Shown piece by piece: positions 43,201 to 54,935 of a DNA stretch of 64,000 bases (positions are counted from its first letter, which is position 1; the number at the start of each line of letters is the position of its first letter). A program made the position numbers and the translations under genes. The stretch is from contig VYZB01000125.1 of the NCBI GenBank assembly GCA_013397455.1, forward strand, positions 1,503,900-1,567,899, in the 5' to 3' direction. The notes under the pieces are model-generated. The model saw nothing but the letters and a program-made list of their open reading frames with translations. It was not told where the DNA came from and did not search any database. The stretch is from Crotophaga sulcirostris (lineage: Eukaryota > Chordata > Aves > Cuculiformes > Crotophagidae).

Positions 43201-45266
43201 CGCTTACTGTGAATAATGAAATGTCATAATATTTGTCCAAGACACATGGTTTATTTTGCTTTCAATAAAGAAGGTCTAGCAGGAAAAAAAAAATGGAGGC
43301 AAAGCTTCCTTTCAGTGTCATTTGGTATCTGCTAGTGGAAACAGAATTTGTATTGATGGCAGAAGGCACCTGGGTCTTCCCAGGGGCAGAATCCAGTTTG
43401 GCTCTGTAAAGCACCATCTTCTGCTCAGCACATCTGGACTCAGTGTGGACTCCAGGTTATGCTGCAAAATTAAATCCAAGCAAAGCCTCAAAACAGGCAG
43501 CCCAGGACCAGCACCCTGCACTCAGTGCAAGACTTGCATCAGCTGGAACTGGTGGTGACACTTCAGGAGCAACCCTGGGAACTACCTACAAGGAAACATT
43601 CTGGACCTCAAGACCCATTTTCCATGCTGTATGAACACATCTCTGGCTGCACCTTCTGAAGCAGCATCCCACTGCCAGCCAAGGTAGAAAAGTGCCAGTG
43701 GGTTTTAGACAGCCTTCAAAGCTGATGGGGAGTAGCACCAGAAATCATCCATGCTTTCACCACTAGAAAACAAGTCACCTTGAAGTACTTGCTCACAGAG
43801 ATTTTGCCCACTTGCCTTACAAGCCCAACACCACTCCACAAAGTCCAGTTCCCATCTCCAGTCCTAGGACCATGGCAAAAGTCCTACCCAGCCCAGCAGA
43901 TTCCTGACCTGTCCCTTGCTCCACCTGCACCCACTCAGCAGTCTTCTCAGCCTCAGGAGTACTTTTTGCAAGAAAGCCTCTGAGCATCCTGCTCTGCACA
44001 GCTCCCAGGCTAGACCATTGCCATGGTACAGGGAAGAGAAGAGCCACCAGGACAGCCAATGGTGGCTGAAAGCATGGACCTATGGCCCCCACAAGAAGAA
44101 CTGGAGGGCCTCAACACACCTGGAATAGTAACAGTCTCTGCCAAAACCCCCTCTGCCCTCCTGTTGTGCACAGGAGCTCCCCCTGCCTTCACCCCCACCT
44201 GCCTTCCTCTGCTCTGCTCAGCCACAGAGACCATTCTCAGCACAGGGAGGAGCTGGGACAGACGGCTGTTGTTTCAATTGCAAGGTTGTGGACAGGCTGC
44301 AAGGACATACACTGCATTTAAACTGATGGATGCAATGGCAAATTCATAAGAAAACACCTGTAAATCTGTCATTTATCAAGGGCAAAAGTTAGAACAAAAC
44401 TGACACAAAGTTCTAGTGACAACCAGCAAGTTTTCATTTCCAATTTGAAACCCATCTTCCGAAGCCATAAGTCAGACTGAAAACCATGAACTATATTGAA
44501 GGTCTGAAAACTCTGGCTCTCAGTAGGGTAATGTCTGTGCTTGGATCTTTTGCCAGACTCCTTACCTTCTTAACACAGCGGGAGATGCTCAAATTTAAAA
44601 TGCAAGTGACAACAGCAACTTGAACCACAGAGGAAAGACTGCTACATCTGCACCCTGGCAGCTGCAGCCTGTGCCCAGGGCCCCAGGACAGCACCACACT
44701 GGCTTGGGACTTCTATGTGAGGTATCCATACTGAAGGAAACCCAACATATGGATTATTCTGCTAAAGACCAGGAGGGAACAGCAAAGTGGCTTGGACCAG
44801 AGCACGGTCAGGCAGCAATCCGCTCCTGATACTTTGATTCCTTTCATGAATAAGAAGTCTTTCATATTTAACAATGACTTTACAGGTTGAGAGATCACTC
44901 TGGCTTTACAGAATTGGGCTACAGATTTTTTATATATACTTTATCTGAGCAGAGAGTTGCCCATTGTCACATGCAATGCCACAGATGAAACATTCACCCA
45001 GAGGACAGGGAGATGGGAAACTCTTCATGTTACTATATTTGCTTGCCAGTCTCTTTAGCACTATTTTTTAGCAGCTGTCAGCATACTAAGCTGGGATATT
45101 AGGTGTTCCTAAGTTTATCATCTTTTCTTTCGGCTTAAAGTAACACTACATCCACTTTAGGCTTTACCCTACCTGCAGGGACCCCCCAAACCCTGGCATC
45201 CAGCCCACCAGTGTCACAACAACACAGTTTGGCCATCGACCTTAGTTTTAAAGTTGCTATTTTAGA

Positions 45267-45277
45267 GGGGGGGGGGG
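45267..45277. repeat. Poly-G run (G11)
   Basis: Eleven consecutive G. Long G homopolymers are uncommon and prone to sequencing or assembly error, so the exact count is uncertain. Confidence 0.8.
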
Positions 45278-47146
45278 AATTGTCATCAGTTACACTGGAG
45301 CCTGAGACTGTCTCAGTATTTGGCTTTTAGACACCCACTGCCAGGCAGAGGAGCACCACAATAGGTCAGAACAGAACAGGGAAGAGCAGCTGAAACCTTT
45401 CATGAGCAAATCTCCCAGTGCTAGAAATAGGCATCTATATTCTGCACAGACTAACCCCCCTTCCAGGGCTTGAAAGGATTTAATTTGCAGGCATTAGGAG
45501 CCTCCTGAATGTGTCACAGCCAAGCAATATTAATCAACACTGCAAAAATCCTGCTACACATCTTTGCCATGACATCATCCAAAGAACAGCATCTTTTCTT
45601 ATTTATGAGTGGTAACAGGCATTGCTTTCTGCACTTCAGCTTTGGCTGTCTTGCACAAACACTTCATGTAGTGTTTTATCCAGAAAAAAAAATAAAAAAA
45701 AAAACCAACTTAGCCTAGTTCCTTTCAAAGGACTGGACTTCTGAGCCCCAGCCTCCAAACCACTCCACCTCTGCTGCACTGGAGTAGACAGTAACAGAAC
45801 ACTGATCTCCCTTGGACCTCAAAGAGAGTAAAACACTTGCTCTCCTTCCCATCCAGCTTATTCTGTTGTCAAAAAATGTCAGTCTGGAGGAGGAAAGTGA
45901 AGTCCTGAAACCATCAGTACGACATTCCTTTTAACAGCAACACATTTGCTGCACCCAAGGACAGGCTATGAGGAGATGTGCTCCAGTTCTCAGCCTCTTC
46001 CATCAAGGCACGGGCAGGCCAGTCAATATGGTCCTTCTGTTGCAGCATGACATGTGCTCATGAAGGGGCAGAACCAAAAGTGTATTTACAGTTTGTCCTT
46101 ACAGCACAAGAGGGGCTCCTCTACACTGCAGCAGCTCGAGGTTGCAGAATGAGAAAGAACCCTGGATCCACCCAGGACAGGAGCCAGCCACCTCAGCCAC
46201 CCTCCACTGTCACACCCAAGCTGACAAATCAAGCAGTATTGACCTCAATTCTCAGCACAGCAGTTGAACACTCTTCTATCAATGGATAGAGCCAGAAACC
46301 TGGGTTTGACTTGACCTTGCTGACCCGAGTGCCGCTTTACGAGAGCAGTCAGCCAGCTCCTGCTGAAACCTCTGTCCTGGGCTGTCACAGAAGGATTTGT
46401 TTATTTTTACAACTGCAGCTCTGGTTGAGGTCTGCATAATTTTAGCAATAGGTGCTGCGCAGCAAAGCTAAACAATACAGGGAATCCAGACAGCAAAACT
46501 AGCCATTCCTAAAGATATAGCGATGTAGTAGGGTATCATACACTGCCATCTGCTCCCAGATTTGCCTCTGCTGCCACAGCCACCGGAGAGCAGCAGCACC
46601 ACCAGCCTGGTTCCTTGTGGGAATTGTTGGGCAGCAGATAGGTGCCAATGGAGAATAGTTTTGGCCCCTACATCCCCAGGACAGGCTGAAGGGAGGAGAG
46701 CAGAACAATATAAATGGGGTAAGACCTGCCCTGCCATCCGTGCAGCTCCCAGGGCTTGCTGAGCTCCCGTTCAGCCCAAGGAGGGCAGATCCTGTGCAAG
46801 AGTCATGTGCAGCTGGCCCAGTTGGCTCCCAAACACACCTAGGTCCCAGAAGATTTACAAACTGCAAATCCCTCTGCTTAGTGTTGTTGCAGTGATGTTT
46901 GTTCCAATAAGGGGGCTTTAGAGCTCAAACTGAGTCCACCCAAGCTCTGAGCCCAGGCTAGGATAGCAGCTAGCCCCGCTCCTAACGCGCTCACCAAGAG
47001 GGCCCTGCCCAGAGTCCAGGACCAAGGCCAGGCACCACAGGACAGAGCCACAGCATTATTAAACCAACTCAACAGCTAGGGGTCTGCCCTGCACACAGGC
47101 ATGCCTCCCCTGTCTCTTAGGGCATGCACACGTATTGTATTCTTAC

Positions 47147-47346
47147 CTTAAAACTGTGATGCAAAGCCCCCATTTGGAGTAATTTTCTTGCCAGCAAAAC
47201 AGCTTTAACTGTCTGGTTTCCCATTGCATTCAGTGTAGCTTGGTGCAAAACACTCCTCTGAGCCATGGTTGCAACCTTCTGTACATTAGCAGTGCCTTGC
47301 CTCATTACCTGGCCTCTGATCTTGCAGCTCATAGCAGAATTTCACT
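47147..47346 (-). other. Orphan exon-like segment with ORF and consensus splice sites
   Basis: On the minus strand a strong acceptor (TTTTCCCTTTCAACAG) is followed by 14 nt, then an ATG at 47332 and 62 open codons, to a strong donor (TTTAAG before GTAAGA at 47147). The peptide starts MSCKIRGQVMRQGTANVQKV and ends LQMGALHHSFK. It is rich in Q, A and K, has no signal peptide, and matches no family I know. No partner exon was found. It could be an exon of an unannotated gene or long non-coding RNA, or coincidence. Confidence 0.25.
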
Positions 47347-48599
47347 CTGTTGAAAGGGAAAACATTACTCTACTTCTGCATGTTTTCGGTTACAGAAAAA
47401 AATAATAATATCAGGACAAATAACAGCCAAAGGCAAGTTTGGACTCTGGTTCCAATCAGCAGAACACCAACTAGTTAAATCTGATCATCAGACTACCCAA
47501 TTGGTTATGTCACAAGTGATAAATCAAGAAAATACTCTCACTTGATAAGGAAAAGTCAAGCAAGGCTATTTTAAAAAGAAAATTCAAAGGAATTTAAAGT
47601 GCTGGTGTGAGAGAAAAGAGCTGAGATTAAGAGGAGATATAAACACAAGCTGGAAGGGGGCTGCTCCAAAACTGTCGTCCCATGCCTTCAATGGAGGAGG
47701 AACAACATCCCATGAGTCACTTGAAGCTGTTTTTTCTCGGAGCAGGCTGGGCACCATCCAGCAGCAGTGCTGCAAAGAGCCTGGCTCAGCAAGGGCTGGC
47801 GAGACTTCAGTGGGAGACACCTCCCCCAGCCCTGCTCAGCCCCAGCAACACCACCAATCTATCAGCCAGGGCTTGCAGTGCCCTGCTGGATACCCTGTCT
47901 CCAAGAAAGGCAGGGCAAAGCCAGGCTGCACACTGGGTATTCCCCACAGCAGCACGGGTGGGCCCTGGCCCAGGGCTGCAGGCAGCCCCCAACAGTGTGC
48001 AAAGTCCTTGCAGAAGGGTGATGGCTCTGCTGGAACATCCCAGCTACTCTAGTAGCTAACACATTTTTTTCCCCTCTAATCTGATACAGGACATAGTCAT
48101 TTGTTTAACTTTTAAACGTAGTTTTGCCCACAGCCATAAGAATGTGATTAAGGGGATACTAGGCAACAGCCAGCAGTTACTTACAGGCTCAATTAGTGCC
48201 TGACGAGGTGCATAACAGGAAATGCAGCTGTAGATGTTTCATATGATATCCATCACATTGGCATCATTAAAGACAGCATTAAAACCAGAAACTCTTCAGT
48301 ACCCAGGGCATCTTAATGTGATACCATCTCCTAAGTTCTCCCACTGACCTTCTATGGTCCTGCTGGAGGGCAGCCCCCTCAGCCCCAGCCATCAGGAACT
48401 GCTGCATCATTCCAGCCACAGCCCAGACCAAATGGTTCTGATGCACCTTGAGCATGTGGACATCCTGCGGATTCAGGACAAATACACCCAAAGCATAACA
48501 ATAAAAGGAACTCAACAATAAAAGAAAGAATTGCTGATTGCAGACCATAGCATGAAATGCAGTTTTGCATTATTTGTGTCACTGATCTCTCCCTCCCTG

Positions 48600-49024
48600 A
48601 AATGAAAGGGTTAAACATTTCTTTTTGCAGTCTTAGCTAGTACAAAAAGCCTCTGCAAGCCTAGATAGGAGCTTTTGCAAGCATAGACAGTAGAGTCTGG
48701 GAGCATAGATGGGGGGCTGAGAACCAGGCCTCTGACCTTGAGATAAGGGGGGATGACAGCTGAGAGCACATTTTGCAGCTTAATCACCAGTTTCAACCAC
48801 TCCTGTAGTTTGGATAATGATTTCTTGGGACTAATTATAATAACCCAACCCACTCTTGAAAATCTAATGAATATGTACGCTTGTGTGCAATAAGTAGTTC
48901 ATCGTGTGTTCTCTCAGGGTGCAAGTTTGGAGGAGCAATCCCCCTTGTACCCAACACGTCACAATAAACACACCGGCTTTATAACTTTGTAGAATTTGTT
49001 TCCACGCGTCATCTCTACCCTACA
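48600..49024 (+). mobile_element. Probable solo LTR of an endogenous retrovirus
   Basis: The region ends with an arrangement typical of avian LTRs: GGAGGAGCAATCCCCCTTG, then AATAAA at 48963-48968, TTTATAACTTTG, and a terminus reading CTCTACCCTACA. No internal gag, pol or env remnant lies on either side, so a solo LTR left by recombination is likely. The 5' boundary is approximate, and I could not identify a target-site duplication. Confidence 0.45.
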
Positions 49025-52000
49025 CTGAGGGACTCCACTACAAACAAAAAAAGGATTTGCACCAGGACAGTCCAGCTTCTCCTCTCTGCAACCCTACACT
49101 TGCCCCCTCCTGCTCACGTCTGCAGAACTGGCAGGTCCTACCTGCCCTAAGCACTCACTCTCCAGCTCAGCAGAGCATGCATAGCCAACTGCATCCTACT
49201 GGGAAGGCGGCTGCGAGCTCCTGTTCTGGCATCTACAACGGACACAAGAATGCGAAAAGATTAGGCAGCCATGTATCCACAGAGGCATGAATTTGATATT
49301 CATAGACTTTCTCTCTCTTTTAAAGGGCAAAACACTGAACTGAAACAAACTAAGATTATGACTTGAATGACAAATGAGAATTTTTCTCCACTTCTTCAGT
49401 GAAATTTAATTTTAATTGATATTAAACATGACAGAGCTACTACTCAAACTTTTATTTGCCATCCATTTATTTCAGTTGCCTCTGAAATGATAATACCATT
49501 AAATCCCTGTTCTCTATATCTTCTGTACTTGTTAGCACTTGAGGACTGAAGAGTGTGAACTAGCCTAAAACCAAGAGACCTTTTGCCACCTGCAGGGCAG
49601 CAGAGCACTGGTCTCCAGACCAGTCCTATGAGGGCCAGGCTTTTTATCCAAGGGCTCTGACACAAATAACCCCAGCAAGACTGGATTCTTCTTTCACACT
49701 AACAGAGGAGACGCAGGCAGGAAAAGGGCAAGATATCACTTGTGGTCAGAGTGTTCTTGCTTGGAGTCCCTGTGAGAGAGGGGAGAGACCAAGAACAGAG
49801 ACAGAATTTGAGGCAGATGGAGACGACCTGTACAGTCACCTGGAAGTACACGTAATTCCCTCAAGTGTTCTCAAGTTGATCAACAAGAGTATGGATTAAA
49901 CAGTTTTTGCTCCTTCTGCATACTTCAATCCAACTTGTTTAATAATAAATTATTTCTGTACATGAAACTCAAGGTGCTGCACAGTGCAAACCTGACATGG
50001 CACAAAGTCATTGCCCATGGTTCATCCTGGTGCCCTTTCAGGCCAGCAATGAAAGACAAGAAGATCAGGTGTTTCCAGATCCATTGGCCAGGTTTGCAGA
50101 TTTGTACCCAAAACAAGAGAAAGTGATCCCTAGCACTACCAAACCTGCACGTGTGTTCTCCTGCCACCAGAGGAGATCCAGCATCCAGCTTCTGACTTAC
50201 AGGATTACCATGATGGCATGCAAAAGAAATCAAAGGCAGGATCACACACAACTACCACTTGCAGGGTCCCATTTTCAGGGAGAAGTAACACTAGAATACA
50301 GATCAGTAAAACTGAGCTTTAGCCTGCAACAGATAGTCAGAAAAGCTAAAAGATGCTCATGGGAAGGAGACATGAAAGGTGGCTTTGTTTTCCCTTTAAA
50401 AAAAAAAGATTAAAGGAGAGCTCTGCTCCAAGCACTAAAAGCAGAGATGATCCCTCACCCTCATCTGGCAGGGTCTTCTGTGTGCTTGAAATACTCATTT
50501 GCTTTCTTTGTTGCACACGCTAAACTGAGCTGAAGGATTAAAAGCCCCTGATGTCAGGACTTATGCACAGAGTCATTCCTCCTGTTTTAACATGACTTAA
50601 TTTACCAGCATTACTTTGTATCCAACTCTCATCTCTCCCATACTGCATGCTCTCAGAGGGCTCAACAGCAAATGCTTCCAATTTCTTCTTCTTCTTTAAA
50701 ATTCCTTCTCTGCAAGTCCAGTCCAGTTATTTCCATAGAAGCTTTGATTTCTGCAAGCTTTATTTCTTCTTTATTCTTTTCCACTCAAGAGAAATAGAAT
50801 TTACTTTCCAGGACCAAGCAGCAGGTTATTTATCTGAACTCTAGAAAGCATTTAAGTTCATAGCACCAGTCCTTCTTGCCCACAGCCAGTCCAGGTTTTG
50901 ATAATCTGTTTACCAAAAGCAATACACCCCTTGAGATCAAATAAGGTTGTTCAGGTGGGCAATGGTAACTATTTGTTTCTGCAGAGGGAAACTTGTCACA
51001 AAGTTTCCCTAACTTCAAAGATTTGAATTTCAGTGCAGCTGGGCTCCTGGAGCCTGACAAGGCTGGTGCAAAAAAACCCTCCACAAAGTGAAGCTCCTGA
51101 TTTGGAAGGAGGAATGCATTTCGTACACAAAAGCTGGGCTTCATTGCTGTATTGCTGTGCAGCTGAAATGTGTGCTGGTACTAGTGAAAGGCACTGCCAA
51201 GAAATTAAAAGCCCTCTGAGTCTGTTGCATGGCCAGGTTGGGAGAGGATCTCCACAAGACAAGTCACATCCAGTAAATTCTTTCAACACATATTTAACCT
51301 GTATCCATCCTCAAAGAAGCATTAATATTTGCTAAAACGTCTATATTTTTATTATCTATACTTGGCAATTAAGCTTCTGGTTGGCGTTAGTTACTAGTAA
51401 ACTGTTGGTCCACTGTAGCCTCTGCACACCAGCAGCTTTTACATGGTGTCCCATTCACAGCCTTAAAGTACGCGGAAATACTTTTATTTATAGCATCTAT
51501 GGTGCAACAGAATACGCCTCCTCTCTCATTGCTACTTGAGACACTAACTGCACGTTACCCACTACATGGGTTCACATTTTCCTACTCCCACGCCTTGGAC
51601 ACCAAAGCCACATGCCTGGGTGCAGACAACAAGGCCCAGCCCAGCCCAAGCCTAAAGACAGCAAGTGATTCACACTGTCAGAAATCCCGTAAGAGAGGTG
51701 GGGCAGGGACACACATGTGCTGTGCCCCATGGCCACATTGCCACCCTCCTGCACAGCCCTGGAGTTGAGGGCAACCAGCCAAGGGCCCTCAGACTGCAAG
51801 GAGGGCAGGGCACCAAACTCCCCTTTCCCCATGTAAAGCCTTCCACACAGGATGTGTCGAGGAAAATGCAGCAGGGTGATTACCTTACGTCGCACTCCTC
51901 CATCTGTCAGGGGACAGCACTGTTGGGAGCAGCTGTGCCTCCTAAATTCAGCTCTGGTTCCTGGCCAAGTAAGCATTGCTCTTCCATCAGACAGTGGTTA

Positions 52001-54630
52001 CTCACGCACATCGCCTCCGCTCACACCAGCAATGTGTTCCTTCAGCAAAAAAATAAAAGGAAAACAGCTTATCGTGCAAAAACCTTTACAAACTATCTTG
52101 AAGAGTGGGTAGCTTTGGTAAAAGCCCAGCTGCCACAGCAGTGATGCTATGAAACATTGTCAGACAGAAATTCAGCCATGACAGAGTTGGTCTGGCCTTA
52201 AAGTTCTGGAGAGTGGAGGATTTTTTAATTGCAATGCCAGTCCACGCTGGGTTTGGGCTCTTCCAGCTGCTGCACAACCCCACTTGCTGGGGAGGAGCCA
52301 GGCCTGGCACCACAGGCAGAGGGCCAGGTCACCCAACAAAAACAGGTCTGAAAACCCCAGCAAAAATCAGAGACCACAGGCAGCTTGTCTCAAGCCAGGC
52401 TCCAGGTACTCCCACACCCAACCAGCTCTAGGCACATTTTACCACAGGCAGCAGCTCCCTGCCTCCCAAGTGCATTTCAACACTGCAGCTGCTGCTGCAC
52501 AGCTCCAGTAATGCTGCAGGAAGGCAAATGGACAGGGTCAGACAAAGGACCCTGCCAGCAAGAGATCCAGAGACATAGAACTGGTGTCGCTGAAGGACTT
52601 TCCAGCATCCTTTCACTCAGAGGAATGCAGCCAGCATGGGGTCACTGATAGACTCTCCTGCCGATATTTAAACCCACAACTCCACACTCAAACCTTTACA
52701 GAATTTGTCCCTTCTCCAGAGGTGCCTCCTTTACTTTTGCAGTACCCCATGGGTCTGCATGGTTACTTTCCACTCCCCCATTCTGCCCTTTCTCTCCCTA
52801 CAGGAGTAGTCAGGGAAGGCTTTGACAAGCTGTAATCATCACAGCTATAACCATGGATATGTCATGCCCCAGGGCATCACCACATCCGCTTTCACTAGAG
52901 AAGAAATCCCAAGAAGAACAGTTTCCAGACAGAGGTACTACATTGACTACAGAAAAAATACTACAAAGCACCACAGGCAGCAGCAGGAGTTAGAGGAGTC
53001 TGGCAGTCTGCAACCTGCAGTAATGCTCAGCCAGGCCCTCACTATTACAAGTTCTTGGGAAAAATGAATATGCCCAAGAGACCTGCTATGCCTCAGCCAA
53101 ATGAAAGAACACTAACCCATTTTTCCACTATATTATATCAGCTCAAAGGGTTGGAACAAAACCATTGCAGCCCTGAAAGCTCCAGGCACCAAGCCACATG
53201 GATTTGATAAAGACAGCACTGCACAGGCATCGATGGTTTTGGAAGGCAGCAGCCTCTTGCAGTTAAAATACCTCCCCCTCTGTGCCAGCCAAGCACATTA
53301 GCTCTGAAGTGGCAGCTTCCATGCCCACAAGTTGTGTGCACAGCTCTGGGGTACCAATATCTCCTCCTTAACGAGCCACATATTCTTCCCTCGCTACCCC
53401 TTCTCAGTTTTGCTGCCCTGTGTCAGCACAAAAGGTGGGCTGCACGCTTGAAGGGAGGGAAAAGCACTCACGCACAGCACCATCAGTCTTGGGTGCTGCC
53501 CATGAGTCACCAGCAAGGCTCATTCAGGAGCTCTCACCTGCTTCTCTGCCAACAGAGGGGGGCATCCCCACTTACTTCTGTCCTGCAGTGATGCAGGTGT
53601 CTCTGCCAGCCTTTGCTAGGGGCAATATTTCATCTCAGCAACGAAACTCAAAGCACTTCTCAATTGGAGGTACCACACTCCTTTGTCATTTCACATGTGA
53701 AGCAGCAGGTACAGAAACAGGGCTCAAGAACAGCTCATCCATCTCATGAACATTAGTGGGGATTAATATGCAGTTGCCCTCTCAAGAGATTTTGCCTCCA
53801 AATGCTGCAATGTGCAGTACTGACACACAGGGCTCACTGAGGGTAAGTTACAGTCACCTGCTGTGTCACCTTCACAGCAAAGCCAGTTCTCACCCAGACC
53901 TTACAGCAGCTGTAAGGTAGCCTTTACCAAAGGGACACACGATGGGAGAACAGAGGTTGGTCATCCCAATACTACTTCAAATGAAAGTGTCTATAAACAA
54001 CTGATTTGACAGAAGCTTTTTATGGGTGGTTGGTTTGTTTGGAATATTTTCCACAAAACCATTAGTTTTAAAAAAAAAAATAATCTTCAGTTCACAAAAA
54101 AAAAAAGAGGCCCCTGAAGAGATTGATGAGGATAATCAAAATACAGCACAAGTTAAATAAATCTTCATTAATAGGCTAAATGTCATTGTACCCAGTGTTC
54201 AAGGAGGAGATATCCCAACCATTATAGATCTGTGGGTTGGTCTGAAGGATTTCCTCAAGTTTCTCCCTATGAAAAAGCTAGAACTGAAAAATCCAAGCTG
54301 ATACTGTAAGCCTTTTTCTGGGCTTCTGTGGGCAATATTTATAGATAAAATTCCTGTCTCCCCTGAGCCATTTAGGGCACAGATTAGTAAACAACTATTT
54401 CCCTGAAAACAAATATTTCTCTCAGGCTTTCGAGGACTTTTGCCCCAATTTGGACATTGTTTCTCTCACACTGCATCCCCGTGTGAGGAGATAATCCCAC
54501 CTGTGTAGCTGGGCTGGGACGCTGTGCACCTACCCACCTGTGCCACCCTTGCTGCAGCTCAAGGTCCACCAGCCTCTCACATATGCGCTGTCCCCAGAGG
54601 TGACACTGCAGGGGCCGTCCCCAGCAAAGC
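49025..54630. other. Gene-free interval upstream of CAV3
   Basis: No exon recognised. It lies directly 5' of CAV3 and is a likely place for distal muscle enhancers. One further MEF2-consensus match occurs at 51484-51493, but single matches of this kind are expected by chance. Confidence 0.55.
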
Positions 54631-54821
54631 CCCTTTAAGGGACACTTGATGGTGGCTGCAGGAGGCCCAACATTAATTTTAGCCTGGAGCCCTGCCAGGG
54701 GCGCAGGGCAGCTGCTGCGGGCAGCGGGGGGTGGGGGCAGTGCCTCCACAGGTCCTCCTCCAGCAGAGCCCCAGCTCCCTGCTCTGTGACTGTCCTGGGC
54801 CAAGCTGGTGGCAGAGCAGCC
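54631..54821 (+). promoter_or_regulatory. CAV3: CAV3 proximal promoter region with MEF2 site and E-boxes
   Basis: Within 180 bp upstream of the start codon are an E-box CACTTG (54643-54648), a full MEF2 consensus TTAATTTTAG (54674-54683), and an E-box CAGCTG (54710-54715). A TTTAAG box sits near 54634. E-boxes bind MyoD/myogenin and are known to drive mammalian CAV3 in muscle. The transcription start site is not visible, so part of this stretch is 5' UTR. Confidence 0.5.
54674..54683 (+). promoter_or_regulatory. CAV3: MEF2-type site upstream of CAV3
   Basis: TTAATTTTAG fits YTAWWWWTAR exactly and lies 139 bp before the ATG, between two E-boxes. The MEF2/E-box pairing is a standard arrangement in muscle gene promoters. 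Binding is inferred. Confidence 0.4.
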
Positions 54822-54935
54822 ATGGCAGAGGAACAGACCGAGCTGGAGGAGAGGATCATCATCAAGGACCAGCATATCAAGGAGATTGACCTGGTGAACA
54901 GAGACCCAAAGCACATAAACGAGGACGTTGTAAAG
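54822..54935 (+). CDS. CAV3: CAV3 coding exon 1 (residues 1-38)
   Basis: Encodes [20 protein letters not shown] then [18 protein letters not shown]. It ends on a complete codon at AAG before GTAGGA. The [10 protein letters not shown](H/N)INED motif is diagnostic of caveolin-3. Divergence from mammals is concentrated in residues 5-19. Confidence 0.99.

Larger units (their letters stand above)
37242..48599. other. Gene-free interval between SSUH2 and CAV3, middle part
   Basis: About 11 kb with no recognised gene. It contains an 11-base G run (45267-45277) and one exon-like segment on the minus strand (47147-47346, listed separately). Nothing else stands out. Confidence 0.6.

Noticed and set aside
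51484..51493. MEF2 consensus match TTATTTATAG upstream of CAV3
   Set aside because: A lone match 3.3 kb from the gene, with no clustered partner sites, is within chance expectation for this window.
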